From Marinobacterium weihaiense (GTDB lineage: Bacteria; Pseudomonadota; Gammaproteobacteria; Pseudomonadales; Balneatricaceae), in assembly GCF_019061305.1 (NCBI RefSeq), contig NZ_JAHQZT010000016.1, positions 1-64,000 of the forward strand: a stretch of DNA of 64,000 bases, in the 5' to 3' direction. Within the stretch, counting starts at the first letter, position 1, and each line of letters opens with the position of its first letter. The translations under genes were made by a program, and so were the position numbers. This document shows, piece after piece, positions 9,722 to 19,997 of the stretch. The notes under the pieces were generated by a model that worked only from the letters and a program-made list of their open reading frames with translations, made no database searches and was not told where the DNA came from.

Positions 9722-11601
9722 TAACGCGCCTCCTTATCTAGTTCATCAACCGAGTGGCCGGACAGGGCTCGAGAAATGCTCTGGTCCATGCGTCGCGAAG
9801 CAAAGAAATCGCTGGCCTTGGCCAATGCTTCGATGCCCGCCTCAATGCGGCGATAGTCCGCTTCCGCAACCAGTGACTCCATTGCCGCAATCGCCTGATC
9901 AAGCCCCTCGCGCTCATCAGCCGTGAGCAGCTCACCATCCTGCTCCATGGCCGCACGCAGGGCCGCCATGATCCGCTCGGCTTCCACCTGCTGCTCACGC
10001 AGATTGCGCGCTTCCAGGTCTTCGGCCGCATGACTGTAGGATTCCTTCAGCATGCGCGCGATTTCGTCATCGCCCAGACCGTAGGACGGTTTCACCTGAA
10101 TGCTGCTGGTTACCCCGGTGGATAACTCCTCGGCCGCTACGCTGAGCAGTCCATCCGCATCCACCTGGAAACTGACTCGAATCTTGGCCGCACCGGCCGC
10201 CATCGGCGGGATATCACGCAACACAAAACGCGCCAGAGAGCGGCAATCCTGTACCAGCTCACGTTCGCCCTGGACCACATGGATCGCCATGGCAGTTTGA
10301 CCATCCTGGTAAGTGGTAAACTCCTGCGCCCTTGCCACGGGAATCGCGGTGTTGCGGTGAATGATTTTTTCCACCAGGCCGCCCATGGTTTCCAGACCAA
10401 GCGACAGCGGGATCACGTCCAGCAGCAACATGTCGCTGTCCGGCTTGTTACCGACCAACACATCGGCCTGTAAAGCGGCACCAATGGCAACAACGCGGTC
10501 CGGGTCGATATCAATATGCGGTGCACGACCAAAGAAATCGGCAACAGAGTCACGCACCAGCGGCACACGCGTGGAGCCACCGACCATCACTACTTCACCG
10601 ACTTCGTCCACCGCGACGCCGGCGTCCTTGAGGGTACGACGACAGGTGCGCAGCGTACGCTTGACCAGCGCCCCGGCAAGCGCATCAAACTGGTCGCGAG
10701 TAACCTCGACACTGAAGTCGCGCCCGTCCAGCTGCACCGTTTCGGTTACGACCGGCTCATCTGTCAAGCGCTCCTTGATGCGGCGCGCCATGCTGGTCAG
10801 CGTGCGTGCCGAGGATGCGTTCAAAGAGGCTCCCAGGCCGGAATGAACCAGCAGCTCTTCGGCCAGCAGACGGTCGAAGTCGTCGCCGCCCAGCGCCGTA
10901 TCACCGCCGGTAGCCAACACTTCGAAAACGCCTCGATTCAGACGCAGAATGGAGATATCAAAAGTCCCACCACCCAGGTCATAGACCGCGATGACGCCTT
11001 CACCCTGCTGATCCAGACCATAAGCAACCGCCGCGGCAGTCGGCTCGTTCAGCAGGCGCAGTACCTTCAGGCCGGCCAGCTGCGCGGCATCCTTGGTGGC
11101 CTGGCGTTGGGCGTCATCGAAATACGCCGGCACAGTAATCACTGCCCCCTCCAGCTCGCCCCCCAAGGCCTCGCGGCCGCGGGCAGCCAGAGCACCCAAG
11201 ATATCGGCCGATACCTCGACCGGACTCTTGTCCCCGGCGGCGGTCTGCAGGTAAGGCATGCCGGAGTCCGAAGCCCGAAAACGGTACGGCAGTGATTCGC
11301 CCAGCCCCTTGACGTCTTCCACGCCACGCCCCATAAGGCGCTTGACCGAAATGATGGTGTTGTACGGATCCTGCGAGGCCTGGGCCATCGCCTCCGCTCC
11401 AACCTGTGGTGCTTGATCCGATTGATAACGCACTACCGATGGCAGCAAGTGCTGCCCGGCGGCGTCGGCCAGCGTAACGGCGTCGCCGCTGCGAACCGAA
11501 GCGACCAGTGAGTTGGTGGTGCCCAGGTCAATCCCGACCGCCAGCTTACGCGCGTGCGGTTCGGGGCTCTGACCGGGTTCAGCAATTTGCAGTAGTGCCA
11601 T
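9721..11601 (-). CDS. hscA: Fe-S protein assembly chaperone HscA (Hsp70 family)
   Basis: Specialised Hsp70 that, with HscB, releases Fe-S clusters from IscU. The N-terminal ATPase begins with [11 protein letters not shown] (about residue 23) and carries the phosphate-binding [10 protein letters not shown] and [11 protein letters not shown] motifs; the substrate-binding domain follows. 626 residues. The frame is open for 78 codons further upstream, inside hscB, but [11 protein letters not shown] at 11601 is the family start and leaves a 10-base gap after hscB. Confidence 0.97.
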   Translation of the reverse strand: MALLQIAEPGQSPEPHARKLAVGIDLGTTNSLVASVRSGDAVTLADAAGQHLLPSVVRYQSDQAPQVGAEAMAQASQDPYNTIISVKRLMGRGVEDVKGLGESLPYRFRASDSGMPYLQTAAGDKSPVEVSADILGALAARGREALGGELEGAVITVPAYFDDAQRQATKDAAQLAGLKVLRLLNEPTAAAVAYGLDQQGEGVIAVYDLGGGTFDISILRLNRGVFEVLATGGDTALGGDDFDRLLAEELLVHSGLGASLNASSARTLTSMARRIKERLTDEPVVTETVQLDGRDFSVEVTRDQFDALAGALVKRTLRTCRRTLKDAGVAVDEVGEVVMVGGSTRVPLVRDSVADFFGRAPHIDIDPDRVVAIGAALQADVLVGNKPDSDMLLLDVIPLSLGLETMGGLVEKIIHRNTAIPVARAQEFTTYQDGQTAMAIHVVQGERELVQDCRSLARFVLRDIPPMAAGAAKIRVSFQVDADGLLSVAAEELSTGVTSSIQVKPSYGLGDDEIARMLKESYSHAAEDLEARNLREQQVEAERIMAALRAAMEQDGELLTADEREGLDQAIAAMESLVAEADYRRIEAGIEALAKASDFFASRRMDQSISRALSGHSVDELDKEAR

Positions 11602-11611
11602 AAAACTTCCG

Positions 11612-12142
11612 TTAGTCGTCGAACAATCTGTCTTCCAGCGCTTCGATATCACTTTGCAGCTTGGCGCTGAATTGCATTTTGCGAACCAGCAGTTCGGCCT
11701 GCTCCAGCTCTCCTGCCTCCCAAGCGACGGCGAAGCTCTGCTGCAGTTGCTTGAAGTCGCTACTGACGTAGGCTTGGAGCGCATCCAGCTCGGCCTCGGG
11801 ATCGTCATGCTCGACCGCTTCAGCCGCACGCTCACGCAGCTCCATCTGCTCCATCAGGAACATGGGATCAAGCTGATTGCTGGAATCGGACAGGGTATCG
11901 ATACCCTTGAGAGACAAGAGATACTGGGCACGTTTGAGTGGTGACTTCAGTGTCGCCAACGCTTCATTCAGGTAGGCCGTATACTGTACAGCAAGCCGCT
12001 GCTCCCGTTCGGACTGATGTGAATGACGGTCCGGGTGCAGTTGCTTCTGCAAGTCGCGGTAGCACTCGGCCAGCCGAGCCTGATCGACATCAAAGCTTAC
12101 CGGCACACCGAGAAATTCAAAGTAGTTACGCGTGATGTCCAT
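11612..12142 (-). CDS. hscB: co-chaperone HscB (J-domain)
   Basis: DnaJ-type partner that delivers IscU to HscA and stimulates its ATPase. N-terminal J-domain with the HPD motif at residues 36-38 and a C-terminal HSCB helical bundle that binds IscU. 176 residues, as expected. Lies between iscA and hscA. Confidence 0.96.
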   Translation of the reverse strand: MDITRNYFEFLGVPVSFDVDQARLAECYRDLQKQLHPDRHSHQSEREQRLAVQYTAYLNEALATLKSPLKRAQYLLSLKGIDTLSDSSNQLDPMFLMEQMELRERAAEAVEHDDPEAELDALQAYVSSDFKQLQQSFAVAWEAGELEQAELLVRKMQFSAKLQSDIEALEDRLFDD

Positions 12143-12156
12143 CTACCAGCCTCGCC

Positions 12157-12480
12157 TCAAATGTTGAAGCTTTCACCGCAACCACACTCATTACGCACGT
12201 TCGGGTTGTTGAACTTGAAACCTTCGTTCAACCCCTCGCGGACAAAGTCGAGTTCGGTGCCATCAAGGTAGGCCAGGCTTTTGGGGTCAACCACCACCTT
12301 GACACCACCAAAATCGAATACTTGGTCTTCAGGCTCGGTTGCGTCCACGAATTCCAGCACGTATGCCATACCAGAGCAGCCTGACGTGCGCACACCCAGA
12401 CGGATGCCAGCGCCATGGCCACGCTTTTCAAGGTAGCCCGCGACATGATCAATCGCGGCCTGTGTCATGCTAATCGCCAT
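12157..12480 (-). CDS. iscA: Fe-S cluster assembly protein IscA (A-type carrier)
   Basis: A-type carrier that transfers iron or Fe-S clusters to target proteins. The three conserved cysteines are Cys35 ([10 protein letters not shown]) and Cys99/Cys101 (NECGCGESF). Starting at [10 protein letters not shown] gives 107 residues, equal to the E. coli protein; GAGG lies five bases upstream. An in-frame upstream ATG is less likely because it falls between the hairpin and this ribosome-binding site. Confidence 0.96.
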   Translation of the reverse strand: MAISMTQAAIDHVAGYLEKRGHGAGIRLGVRTSGCSGMAYVLEFVDATEPEDQVFDFGGVKVVVDPKSLAYLDGTELDFVREGLNEGFKFNNPNVRNECGCGESFNI

Positions 12481-12493
12481 AATTACCTCAAGC

Positions 12494-12514
12494 ACGGAGG
12501 GCAGCGCCCTCCGT
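12494..12514 (-). promoter_or_regulatory. intercistronic hairpin between iscU and iscA
   Basis: A perfect 9-base-pair stem (ACGGAGGGC against GCCCTCCGT) with a 3-base loop fills most of the 41-base gap between iscU and iscA. On the mRNA it ends just before the iscA ribosome-binding site and has no T run, so it is more likely an mRNA stability or differential-expression element than a terminator. Confidence 0.6.
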
Positions 12515-12521
12515 TACGGTG

Positions 12522-12905
12522 TCACGCGCCCTGTTTCTTGCGGTAGTCTTCAACCGCTGCCTTGATCGCATCCTCGGCCAGTACCGAGCAGTGAATCTTC
12601 ACCGGCGGCAGTGCCAATTCTTCTGCGATCTGAGAGTTCTTCAGCTCAGATGCCTGATCCAGCGTCATGCCCTTGACCCACTCGGTCACCAGGGAGCTGG
12701 ACGCGATGGCGGAACCGCAGCCATAAGTCTTGAAGCGCGCATCTTCAATCACGCCATCGTCACTGACGCGAATTTGCAGGCGCATGACGTCGCCACAGGC
12801 CGGAGCCCCGACCATGCCGGTACCGACATGAGCGTCTTCGGCGTCCATCTTGCCGACGTTGCGCGGATTTTCGTAATGATCAATAACCTGTTCACTGTAA
12901 GCCAT
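12522..12905 (-). CDS. iscU: Fe-S cluster scaffold protein IscU
   Basis: Scaffold on which [2Fe-2S] and [4Fe-4S] clusters are built with sulfur from IscS. Ligand cysteines Cys37, Cys63 and Cys106 are present (APACGDV, YGCGSAI, HCSVLA), with the LPPVK motif recognised by HscA just before the last one. MAYSEQVIDHY is the family start, giving 127 residues; the frame is open 15 codons upstream without support. Confidence 0.97.
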   Translation of the reverse strand: MAYSEQVIDHYENPRNVGKMDAEDAHVGTGMVGAPACGDVMRLQIRVSDDGVIEDARFKTYGCGSAIASSSLVTEWVKGMTLDQASELKNSQIAEELALPPVKIHCSVLAEDAIKAAVEDYRKKQGA

Positions 12906-12934
12906 GATAAACCTCCAAAAACGTCTTCGGGATC

Positions 12935-14149
12935 TTAGTGGTGGACCCACTCAACCTTGCTCAGATCAACACCATCCTTGAACATGTCCCACAACGGGGA
13001 CAGCTCACGCAGCTTGTCCACTGCATGACGTACTTGCTCAACGGCGTAATCCACCTCTTCTTCAGTCGTGAAACGCCCCAGAGAAAAACGGATTGAGCTG
13101 TGAGCCAGTTCGTCATTCAATCCCAGCGCACGCAGTACGTAGGACGGCTCCAGGCTTGCCGAGGTACAGGCAGAGCCGGAAGAGACAGCCAGATCCTTGA
13201 TGGACATCAGCAGTGATTCGCCTTCGACAAACGCAAAGCTGATGTTGAGAATGCCCGGCACGCGCAGCTCGGTAGAGCCATTAACGTGCACTTCTTCCAT
13301 ATCCTTGACGCCATCCCACAAACGCTGGCGCAGACTTTCAAGACGCTCGGTCTCGGCAGCCATCTCTTCACCGGCAACGCGGAAGGCTTCGCCCATGCCT
13401 ACGATCTGGTGGGTCGGCAGCGTACCGGAACGCATACCACGCTCATGGCCACCACCGTGAATCAGGGCTTCCAGACGCACGCGCGGCTTGCGGCGTACGT
13501 ACAGCGCACCGACACCTTTGGGGCCGTAGATTTTGTGCGCGCACACCGACAGCAGGTCGACCTTCATGGTGCTCATGTCGATCGGCAATTTACCAACGCT
13601 CTGCGCCGCATCCACATGAAAGAGCACACCCTTATCTCGGGTGATTTCCCCGATGGCAGCGATATCAGTAACCGTACCGATTTCATTGTTCACGTGCATC
13701 AGCGACACCAGAATGGTGTCGTCGCGCAGCGCATCGGCAACCTGTTGCGGCGTGATGATACCGTTACTGTCCGGCTCCAGGTACGTGACCTCAAAGCCCT
13801 CACGCTCCAACTGGCGGCAGGGATCCAGCACTGCTTTATGCTCAATCTTGGAGGTGATGATGTGTTTGCCTTTCTTGCTGTAGAAACGCGCCACGCCCTT
13901 GATCGCCAGGTTATCAGACTCGGTGGCACCAGAAGTCCAAACGATCTCGCGTGGATCAGCACCCAACAAATCGGCGACCTGACGGCGTGCGTTTTCCACT
14001 GCCTCCTCGGCCTTCCAGCCAAACAAGTGCGAACGCGATGCCGGATTACCGAAATTGCCATCCGGCGTCAGGCATTCAACCATTTTCTCCGCCACACGCG
14101 GATCGACCGGTGTGGTAGCAGCATAATCAAGGTAGATCGGCAGTTTCAT
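12935..14149 (-). CDS. iscS: cysteine desulfurase IscS
   Basis: PLP-dependent enzyme that converts cysteine to alanine and a protein persulfide, the sulfur donor for Fe-S clusters, tRNA thiolation and other pathways. The PLP lysine is in [10 protein letters not shown], and the catalytic cysteine loop is [14 protein letters not shown]. The second of two nearby ATGs (14149) has GGAG eight bases upstream and gives 404 residues, the E. coli length; the first is only two bases from the same GGAG. Confidence 0.97.
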   Translation of the reverse strand: MKLPIYLDYAATTPVDPRVAEKMVECLTPDGNFGNPASRSHLFGWKAEEAVENARRQVADLLGADPREIVWTSGATESDNLAIKGVARFYSKKGKHIITSKIEHKAVLDPCRQLEREGFEVTYLEPDSNGIITPQQVADALRDDTILVSLMHVNNEIGTVTDIAAIGEITRDKGVLFHVDAAQSVGKLPIDMSTMKVDLLSVCAHKIYGPKGVGALYVRRKPRVRLEALIHGGGHERGMRSGTLPTHQIVGMGEAFRVAGEEMAAETERLESLRQRLWDGVKDMEEVHVNGSTELRVPGILNISFAFVEGESLLMSIKDLAVSSGSACTSASLEPSYVLRALGLNDELAHSSIRFSLGRFTTEEEVDYAVEQVRHAVDKLRELSPLWDMFKDGVDLSKVEWVHH

Positions 14150-14169
14150 CTTCATATCTCCAAAAAACT

Positions 14170-14664
14170 CTATACAGCGGTCTTACTGCGCACTGATTGT
14201 TCTTTACTGCTGGCGATCAGGTGTTCAACCTGGCGCTGCTGGCGGCCGGCCACTTCCTGTACGTCGCGACGGGCAACCAGATCAGCCAGACTAATGCTGC
14301 TCAGAAAGCCGTGGATCTGATCACTCAGGTCACACCACAGGTGATGTGTCAGACACACCTCCCCTCCTTGGCAGTTACCCTGGCTGTTGCAACCGGTGGC
14401 ATCGACGGACTCATTGACGGCATCGATCACTTCGGCCACATTGATCAAACCCTGCTCACGCTTGAGCTGGTAGCCACCACCTGGGCCCCGTACGCTGCGC
14501 ACCAGTTCATTGCGCCGCAGCTTGGCAAACAGCTGCTCCAGGTAAGACAGCGAGATCCCCTGACGCTCGGAAATATCGGCCAGACTGATTGGCCCTTTCC
14601 CTTCATGCAGTGCCAGGTCCAGCATCGCTGTCACGGCATACCGCCCTTTCGTTGTTAATCGCAT
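14170..14664 (-). CDS. iscR: Fe-S cluster-responsive transcriptional regulator IscR
   Basis: Rrf2-family repressor that senses cluster status through a [2Fe-2S] cluster and, in E. coli, shuts down the isc operon when holo. Winged helix N terminus, then ligands Cys92, Cys98, Cys104 and His107, the same numbering as E. coli. GAGG is six bases before the chosen ATG. 164 residues. First gene of the isc operon, downstream of a matching IscR site. Confidence 0.97.
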   Translation of the reverse strand: MRLTTKGRYAVTAMLDLALHEGKGPISLADISERQGISLSYLEQLFAKLRRNELVRSVRGPGGGYQLKREQGLINVAEVIDAVNESVDATGCNSQGNCQGGEVCLTHHLWCDLSDQIHGFLSSISLADLVARRDVQEVAGRQQRQVEHLIASSKEQSVRSKTAV

Positions 14665-14701
14665 AGTATTCCTCATACCCACGCTTTAGAGCATGTGGAC
14701 C

Positions 14702-14734
14702 ATTATGCGATTCCCTAGTAAAACAGTCAACTAT
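14702..14734 (-). promoter_or_regulatory. isc operon promoter with IscR type 1 binding site
   Basis: On the minus strand, -35 TTGACT (14725-14730) and -10 CATAAT (14702-14707) are separated by exactly 17 bases, a near-consensus sigma-70 promoter. The 25 bases at 14710-14734 match the published E. coli type 1 IscR site (ATASYYGACTRWWWYAGTCRRSTAT) at 22 of 25 positions and cover the -35 box and spacer. This predicts repression of iscR and the downstream genes by holo-IscR. The site begins six bases from the cysE stop codon. Confidence 0.85.
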
Positions 14735-14739
14735 TTAAC

Positions 14740-15585
14740 CTACTTGCTCCCTTGGTCTTTCTCGGCAACGACTTCAGACCTGCTATCCTCCTCCGGTGCG
14801 GCCGAAGGCATGCCACTGGCATCATCGACCGCCGCCTCGAAATCCGACGATTTCAGTTCCGGCAGCTGCTCGTCGCAGTAGCTCGGCTTAATCTCGCACA
14901 GCGCCTTGCCCATGGTATCGACCTTGTGATCCATGGCCTGCATGTGGTCCAGCAGGCAGCGAATGGCATGCGCAACCGGGTCCGACACTTCTCTGGTTAC
15001 GGCATAGGCATCAAACCCGACCTTGTCGGCCATCTGCCGGCGCTTCAACTCTTCGGGACTTTCTTCTTCCGGCTGACGCTTGATGATCCGCCCTGGAATA
15101 CCAACCACGGTTGCATCACTGGGCACATCCCGGGTCACCACCGCATTGGAGCCGACCCGCGCACCGGCACCGATCGTAATAGGACCCAACACCTTGGCGC
15201 CGGCACCGCAGACCACGCCACTACCCAGGGTCGGATGACGCTTGCCCTTATTCCAACTGGTACCGCCCAACGTTACACCGTGATACAGCGTGACATCATC
15301 ACCAATTTCAGCGGTCTCCCCGATCACCACACCCATGCCATGATCGATAAAGAAACGGCGTCCGATAGTGGCACCGGGGTGGATCTCGATCCCGGTCAAC
15401 CAGCGAGCAATGTTGGACACCATGCGTGCCAGCCACTTGAAATTGCGGCGCCACAGGGCATTGGCAGCACGGTGACACCAGATCGCATGCAGCCCCGGGT
15501 AGGCCGTCAGCACTTCAAAGGCATTGCGCGCGGCCGGATCACGGTGGAATACCGACCGTATATCTTCACGGATCCGATCAAACAT
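14740..15585 (-). CDS. cysE: serine O-acetyltransferase
   Basis: Acetylates serine with acetyl-CoA, the first committed step of cysteine synthesis. The left-handed parallel beta-helix hexapeptide repeats are clear from about residue 68 ([20 protein letters not shown], then [18 protein letters not shown]). The N terminus '[20 protein letters not shown]' matches pseudomonad CysE, which decides the start. The C-terminal tail after the transferase core is longer than in short homologues and ends in an acidic region. It overlaps trmJ by eight bases and feeds cysteine to the IscS pathway encoded next door. Confidence 0.95.
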   Translation of the reverse strand: MFDRIREDIRSVFHRDPAARNAFEVLTAYPGLHAIWCHRAANALWRRNFKWLARMVSNIARWLTGIEIHPGATIGRRFFIDHGMGVVIGETAEIGDDVTLYHGVTLGGTSWNKGKRHPTLGSGVVCGAGAKVLGPITIGAGARVGSNAVVTRDVPSDATVVGIPGRIIKRQPEEESPEELKRRQMADKVGFDAYAVTREVSDPVAHAIRCLLDHMQAMDHKVDTMGKALCEIKPSYCDEQLPELKSSDFEAAVDDASGMPSAAPEEDSRSEVVAEKDQGSK

Positions 15586-16339
15586 CATTACCCCCTTTTG
15601 AGGCTTGCAACTCCACCTTTCGCTCCACCGCCTTGAGAATGCCGCGCAGCACATTCACTTCAACCTTGTCCGGCACCGCCCGCTGCAACAGCCGGCGCAG
15701 ACGCGGCATCAGCTGACGCGGATTATCAGGATCCAGGAAATCGATGCCGATCAATGTCCGCTCCAGGTGCTCGAACAACAATTCAAGCTCACGGTGCTCG
15801 GCCAGTTCGATATCCCAGTCGGTCCCCCACTGCGGCTTGCTGCCAGCCTCAGCGGCCACTTCCGCCATGCGCAGCTCGTAGGTGATTACCTGCACAGCTG
15901 CCGCAATATTGAGCGAGCTGAAGCTCTCAACTGCCGGAATATGCACGTGATGGTGACAGCGCTGCAACTCCTCATTGGTCAACCCGCGGTCTTCTCGACC
16001 AAACAGGATCGCGACCCGCGACTTGCCTTTCAGCGGCGCCGCAATGGCCGCCAGCTCACGCGGGTCAACCAGCGGCCAGGGGATATGGCGCTCGCGCGCG
16101 CTGGTGCCGAACACCAGTTCACAGTCGGCAATCGCCTCATCCAGCGAGTCGACCACGCGGGCAGATGCCAGCAGATCTGTCGCGCCGGAGGAGCGCGCCT
16201 CGGCATCCGGGTGCGGGAACAGTTTGGGGCTGACCAGACAGAGGTCGCTCAGGCCCATATTCTTCATGGCACGCGCCACACCGCCGATGTTGCCGGGGTG
16301 TGTCGTATTCACCAGTACAATGCGGATATGGTCAGACAT
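15578..16339 (-). CDS. trmJ: tRNA (cytidine/uridine-32-2'-O)-methyltransferase TrmJ
   Basis: SPOUT-family enzyme that 2'-O-methylates position 32 of several tRNAs. It shows the N-terminal [20 protein letters not shown] motif, [13 protein letters not shown] and the knot segment [11 protein letters not shown]. 253 residues. First gene of the minus-strand series, divergent from suhB, overlapping cysE by eight bases. Confidence 0.95.
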   Translation of the reverse strand: MSDHIRIVLVNTTHPGNIGGVARAMKNMGLSDLCLVSPKLFPHPDAEARSSGATDLLASARVVDSLDEAIADCELVFGTSARERHIPWPLVDPRELAAIAAPLKGKSRVAILFGREDRGLTNEELQRCHHHVHIPAVESFSSLNIAAAVQVITYELRMAEVAAEAGSKPQWGTDWDIELAEHRELELLFEHLERTLIGIDFLDPDNPRQLMPRLRRLLQRAVPDKVEVNVLRGILKAVERKVELQASKGGNDV

Positions 16340-16400
16340 GGAGTTACGCCGTTAAAAGCCGAATATTCTAACAGAACATGATTCAGTTGCGGACCACCTG

Positions 16401-16429
16401 TTCAGCGCAGCGCCGGTCTGAGCTACAAT
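16401..16429 (+). promoter_or_regulatory. possible suhB promoter
   Basis: TTCAGC (16401-16406) and TACAAT (16424-16429) are separated by 17 bases and lie about 40 bases before the suhB start in the divergent trmJ-suhB gap. The -10 box is good and the -35 box is poor. Confidence 0.4.
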
Positions 16430-16467
16430 AGACCTTTGTCAACCCTGAACACTGGACACCCACACTG

Positions 16468-17283
16468 ATGCAACCAATGGTTAATATTGCCCTGCGCGCG
16501 GCCCGGCTCGCAGGCGAACAGGTATCACGCGGTCTTGAACGGCTGGACCTGATCAAGTCCGAACAGGCCGATGTCGCAAAGTTCATCAGTGAGCTCTGCA
16601 CCCAGGCCGAACGCACCATCGTCAATGGCATCCAGAAGGCTTATCCGCAGCACAGCCTGATCGGCGAGTATAGCGGCCACCACGCCCCGATCGGTGAAGG
16701 CCCCGGTAACTGCGAGTGGCATATCAGCCCGCTCGATAGCCTGACCAACTTCTCTAACGCTCTGCCGATGTTTGCACTGAGCCTGACCGGCTTTATTGAT
16801 GGCAAGGCCGAGCACTGTGTCGTACTGAACCCGGTTTTCGGTGAAGAATTCACTGCCAGCCGCGGCAAGGGCGCTCAGCTCAACGGCAAGCGCCTGCGTG
16901 TCGGCAACCGCACATCCCTGGAAGGCGCCGTTATCGGTACCGGCTACCACGCCCGCAGCAGCGACAAGCCCTGGATGGAATCCCATGCCCGCATGATGCA
17001 GCAGGTCATGCAGTCTGGCGCCACCCTGCACAATAGCGGCTCTCCGGTTCTAAGCCTGGCCTACACCGCGGCCGGTCGCCTGGACGGCTTCTATCAGATC
17101 GGCCTGAGCCAGACTGAATTATCGGCAGGCCTGCTGCTGATTCGCGAAGCTGGCGGCCTGGTCGGCGATTTCTCCGGCGGCACCCGCTATAGCGACCACG
17201 GCAACCTGGTTGCCGGCAACACCAAGGTACTCAAGGCCTTGCTGCGCACACTACACCCGGTCACTGCGGAAGGCCTGCGCTGA
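16468..17283 (+). CDS. suhB: inositol monophosphatase family protein SuhB, with degenerate metal site
   Basis: Clear SuhB/inositol monophosphatase by overall alignment (MQPMVNIALRAARLAGE start, EEFTASRGKGAQLNG, EGAVIGTGY, LAYTAAGRLDGF, LIREAGGLVGDF) and by its place next to trmJ. In E. coli SuhB also takes part in rRNA transcription antitermination complexes with Nus factors. The catalytic motifs have decayed: the first signature reads WHISPLDSLTNF instead of the usual W-x-I-D-P-L-D-G-T-T-N-F (Ser87 replaces the first Asp, only Asp90 stays). The usual W-D-x-A-A-G near the end is T-E-L-S-A-G (Glu217). GEE is GEY (Tyr68), and the usual T-E-V-D is S-E-L-C (Cys44). 271 residues, intact frame. Phosphatase activity is doubtful; a structural or regulatory role is more likely. 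Confidence 0.9.
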   Translation: MQPMVNIALRAARLAGEQVSRGLERLDLIKSEQADVAKFISELCTQAERTIVNGIQKAYPQHSLIGEYSGHHAPIGEGPGNCEWHISPLDSLTNFSNALPMFALSLTGFIDGKAEHCVVLNPVFGEEFTASRGKGAQLNGKRLRVGNRTSLEGAVIGTGYHARSSDKPWMESHARMMQQVMQSGATLHNSGSPVLSLAYTAAGRLDGFYQIGLSQTELSAGLLLIREAGGLVGDFSGGTRYSDHGNLVAGNTKVLKALLRTLHPVTAEGLR

Positions 17284-17320
17284 TACGCAGCCCCCTGACG
17301 CAGCGGCCCAGCGCCGATAC

Positions 17321-17353
17321 AAAAAAGCCGCATCACGGGATGCGGCTTTTTTT
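17321..17353. terminator. bidirectional terminator between suhB and purA
   Basis: A perfect stem GCCGCAT-CACGGG-ATGCGGC is flanked by six A on one side and seven T on the other. It can terminate both suhB (+) and purA (-), which converge here. Confidence 0.92.
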
Positions 17354-17366
17354 ATGTGCCCCTCAC

Positions 17367-18680
<1,314 letters not shown>

Positions 18681-18704
18681 TTAATTATCAAAAAATTTTT
18701 GCGA

Positions 18705-19886
18705 TCACAGATCAGTCAGGACCCAGTCGCCACCTTCATGCACCAACTGCTGACGGTAGCGACCGCCACAATTCGTTTCACCTTCCAGCTGCTGCACTAC
18801 ACGCGTGCCCGACTTGCGCAACTCGGCGATGGCGGCCTGCAGGCCTTCTGCCTCGCCGGCCGGCGCCAGCACCACGTCATCAGCCTGCTCGACCAGCTGG
18901 CCGGACAGGTCCATCAATGTTTTGAGATCGGCACTGAAACCGGTCGCCGGGCGCGCCCGACCAAAATCACGACCGATGTTGTCATAGCGCCCGCCCTTGG
19001 CCAGCGCCTGGCCGAAGCTCGGTGTATACGCGGCAAAAACAATGCCGGTATGGTAGTGGTAGCCGCGCAGCTCACTGAGATCAAAATAGGCATCGACCGA
19101 GGGGAAGCGCGCCGCAACACGCTGCGCCAGGTCGGACAGGTAATCCACGGCTGCCAACAGGGCATCATCACCTGCAAACAGGGTCCGGGCACGGGCCAGC
19201 GTCTGCGCACCGCCATTCAGGCGCGGTAACTCGCACAGCCAGCTGCGCTGGGTATCGGACAATACTTCGAGACCACCGATGAAGCGATCAATTTCAGGCA
19301 ACGCCTTGCGTTGCAGCATGTCCTGATAATCCGCCTGCTGCTGGGCTTCGAGGCCACACAGCTCCATCAGGCGACTGAATACCCCCACATGCCCCAGATC
19401 CAGACTAATACTCCCCTGCACACCGACTTCGTCCAGAGTTGCCAACATCAATGCGATCACTTCCACATCGCTGTCGGGTCCGGCGTGACCATACAACTCG
19501 GCACCCAACTGCAGCGGGTTGCGCGAGGCCAGCATGTTGGCGGCGTGCGTGTGCAGCACCGAACCGCAATAGCACAGGCGGCTCGGACCCTCGGTGCGTA
19601 GGCGGTGGGCATCGATGCGCGCCACCTGAGGCGTCATGTCCGCACGCACCCCCAGGGTATGACCACTGAGACGGTCGGTCACCTTGAAAGTATTCAGGTC
19701 GAGGTCATGACCGACTCCGGTCAGCAGGGACTCAAGATGTTCCGCGATCGGGGGCATTACCAGCTCGTATCCCCAGCGGTGGTAGAGATCGAGCACCTTA
19801 CGGCGCATCAGTTCAACCTGCCGCGCCTGCGGCGGCAGCAGCTCCATAATTCCGTCGGGCAGCAACCAGCGATCTGCCAAGGCCAT
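18705..19886 (-). CDS. hisZ: ATP phosphoribosyltransferase regulatory subunit
   Basis: Histidyl-tRNA synthetase paralogue that acts as the regulatory partner of short-form HisG in histidine synthesis. It has the class II fold motifs (LGVRADMTPQVARIDAHRL near residue 77, ELRGYHYHTGIVFAAY) but lacks the anticodon-binding domain and synthetase-specific loops of the true hisS at 4391-5659. 393 residues. Its presence implies a short HisG elsewhere in the genome. The hflC-hisZ-purA order is conserved in Pseudomonas. Confidence 0.95.
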   Translation of the reverse strand: MALADRWLLPDGIMELLPPQARQVELMRRKVLDLYHRWGYELVMPPIAEHLESLLTGVGHDLDLNTFKVTDRLSGHTLGVRADMTPQVARIDAHRLRTEGPSRLCYCGSVLHTHAANMLASRNPLQLGAELYGHAGPDSDVEVIALMLATLDEVGVQGSISLDLGHVGVFSRLMELCGLEAQQQADYQDMLQRKALPEIDRFIGGLEVLSDTQRSWLCELPRLNGGAQTLARARTLFAGDDALLAAVDYLSDLAQRVAARFPSVDAYFDLSELRGYHYHTGIVFAAYTPSFGQALAKGGRYDNIGRDFGRARPATGFSADLKTLMDLSGQLVEQADDVVLAPAGEAEGLQAAIAELRKSGTRVVQQLEGETNCGGRYRQQLVHEGGDWVLTDL

Positions 19887-19921
19887 GCGTTACTCCGGTG
19901 TCATCAGGTGGTCTGAATCAC

Positions 19922-19946
19922 AAAAAAACCGGGCACAAACCCGGTT
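19922..19946 (-). terminator. rho-independent terminator after hflC
   Basis: On the minus strand AACCGGG-TTTGTG-CCCGGTT is followed by seven T. It lies between hflC and hisZ and would end the hfl transcript. Confidence 0.85.
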
Positions 19947-19962
19947 GATTAACTATATCACG

Positions 19963-19990
19963 AAACCGGGCGCCAAAGGCACCCGGTTTT
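19963..19990 (-). terminator. second hairpin after hflC
   Basis: A longer stem (AAAACCGGGTGCC against GGCGCCCGGTTT, loop TTT) begins eight bases after the hflC stop. It has no T run, so it probably helps protect the 3' end rather than terminating by itself. It repeats the CCGGG core of the adjacent terminator. Confidence 0.55.
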
Positions 19991-19997
19991 CGTTGCA

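Noticed and set aside
11602-11835. Upstream extension of hscA into hscB
   Set aside because: The extra 78 residues are the wrong frame of hscB; the HscA family start and the 10-base gap favour 11601.
19963-19990. Repeated CCGGG hairpins near hflC as a REP-like element
   Set aside because: Only two adjacent copies, explained by terminators; no similar unit was noticed elsewhere in the window.
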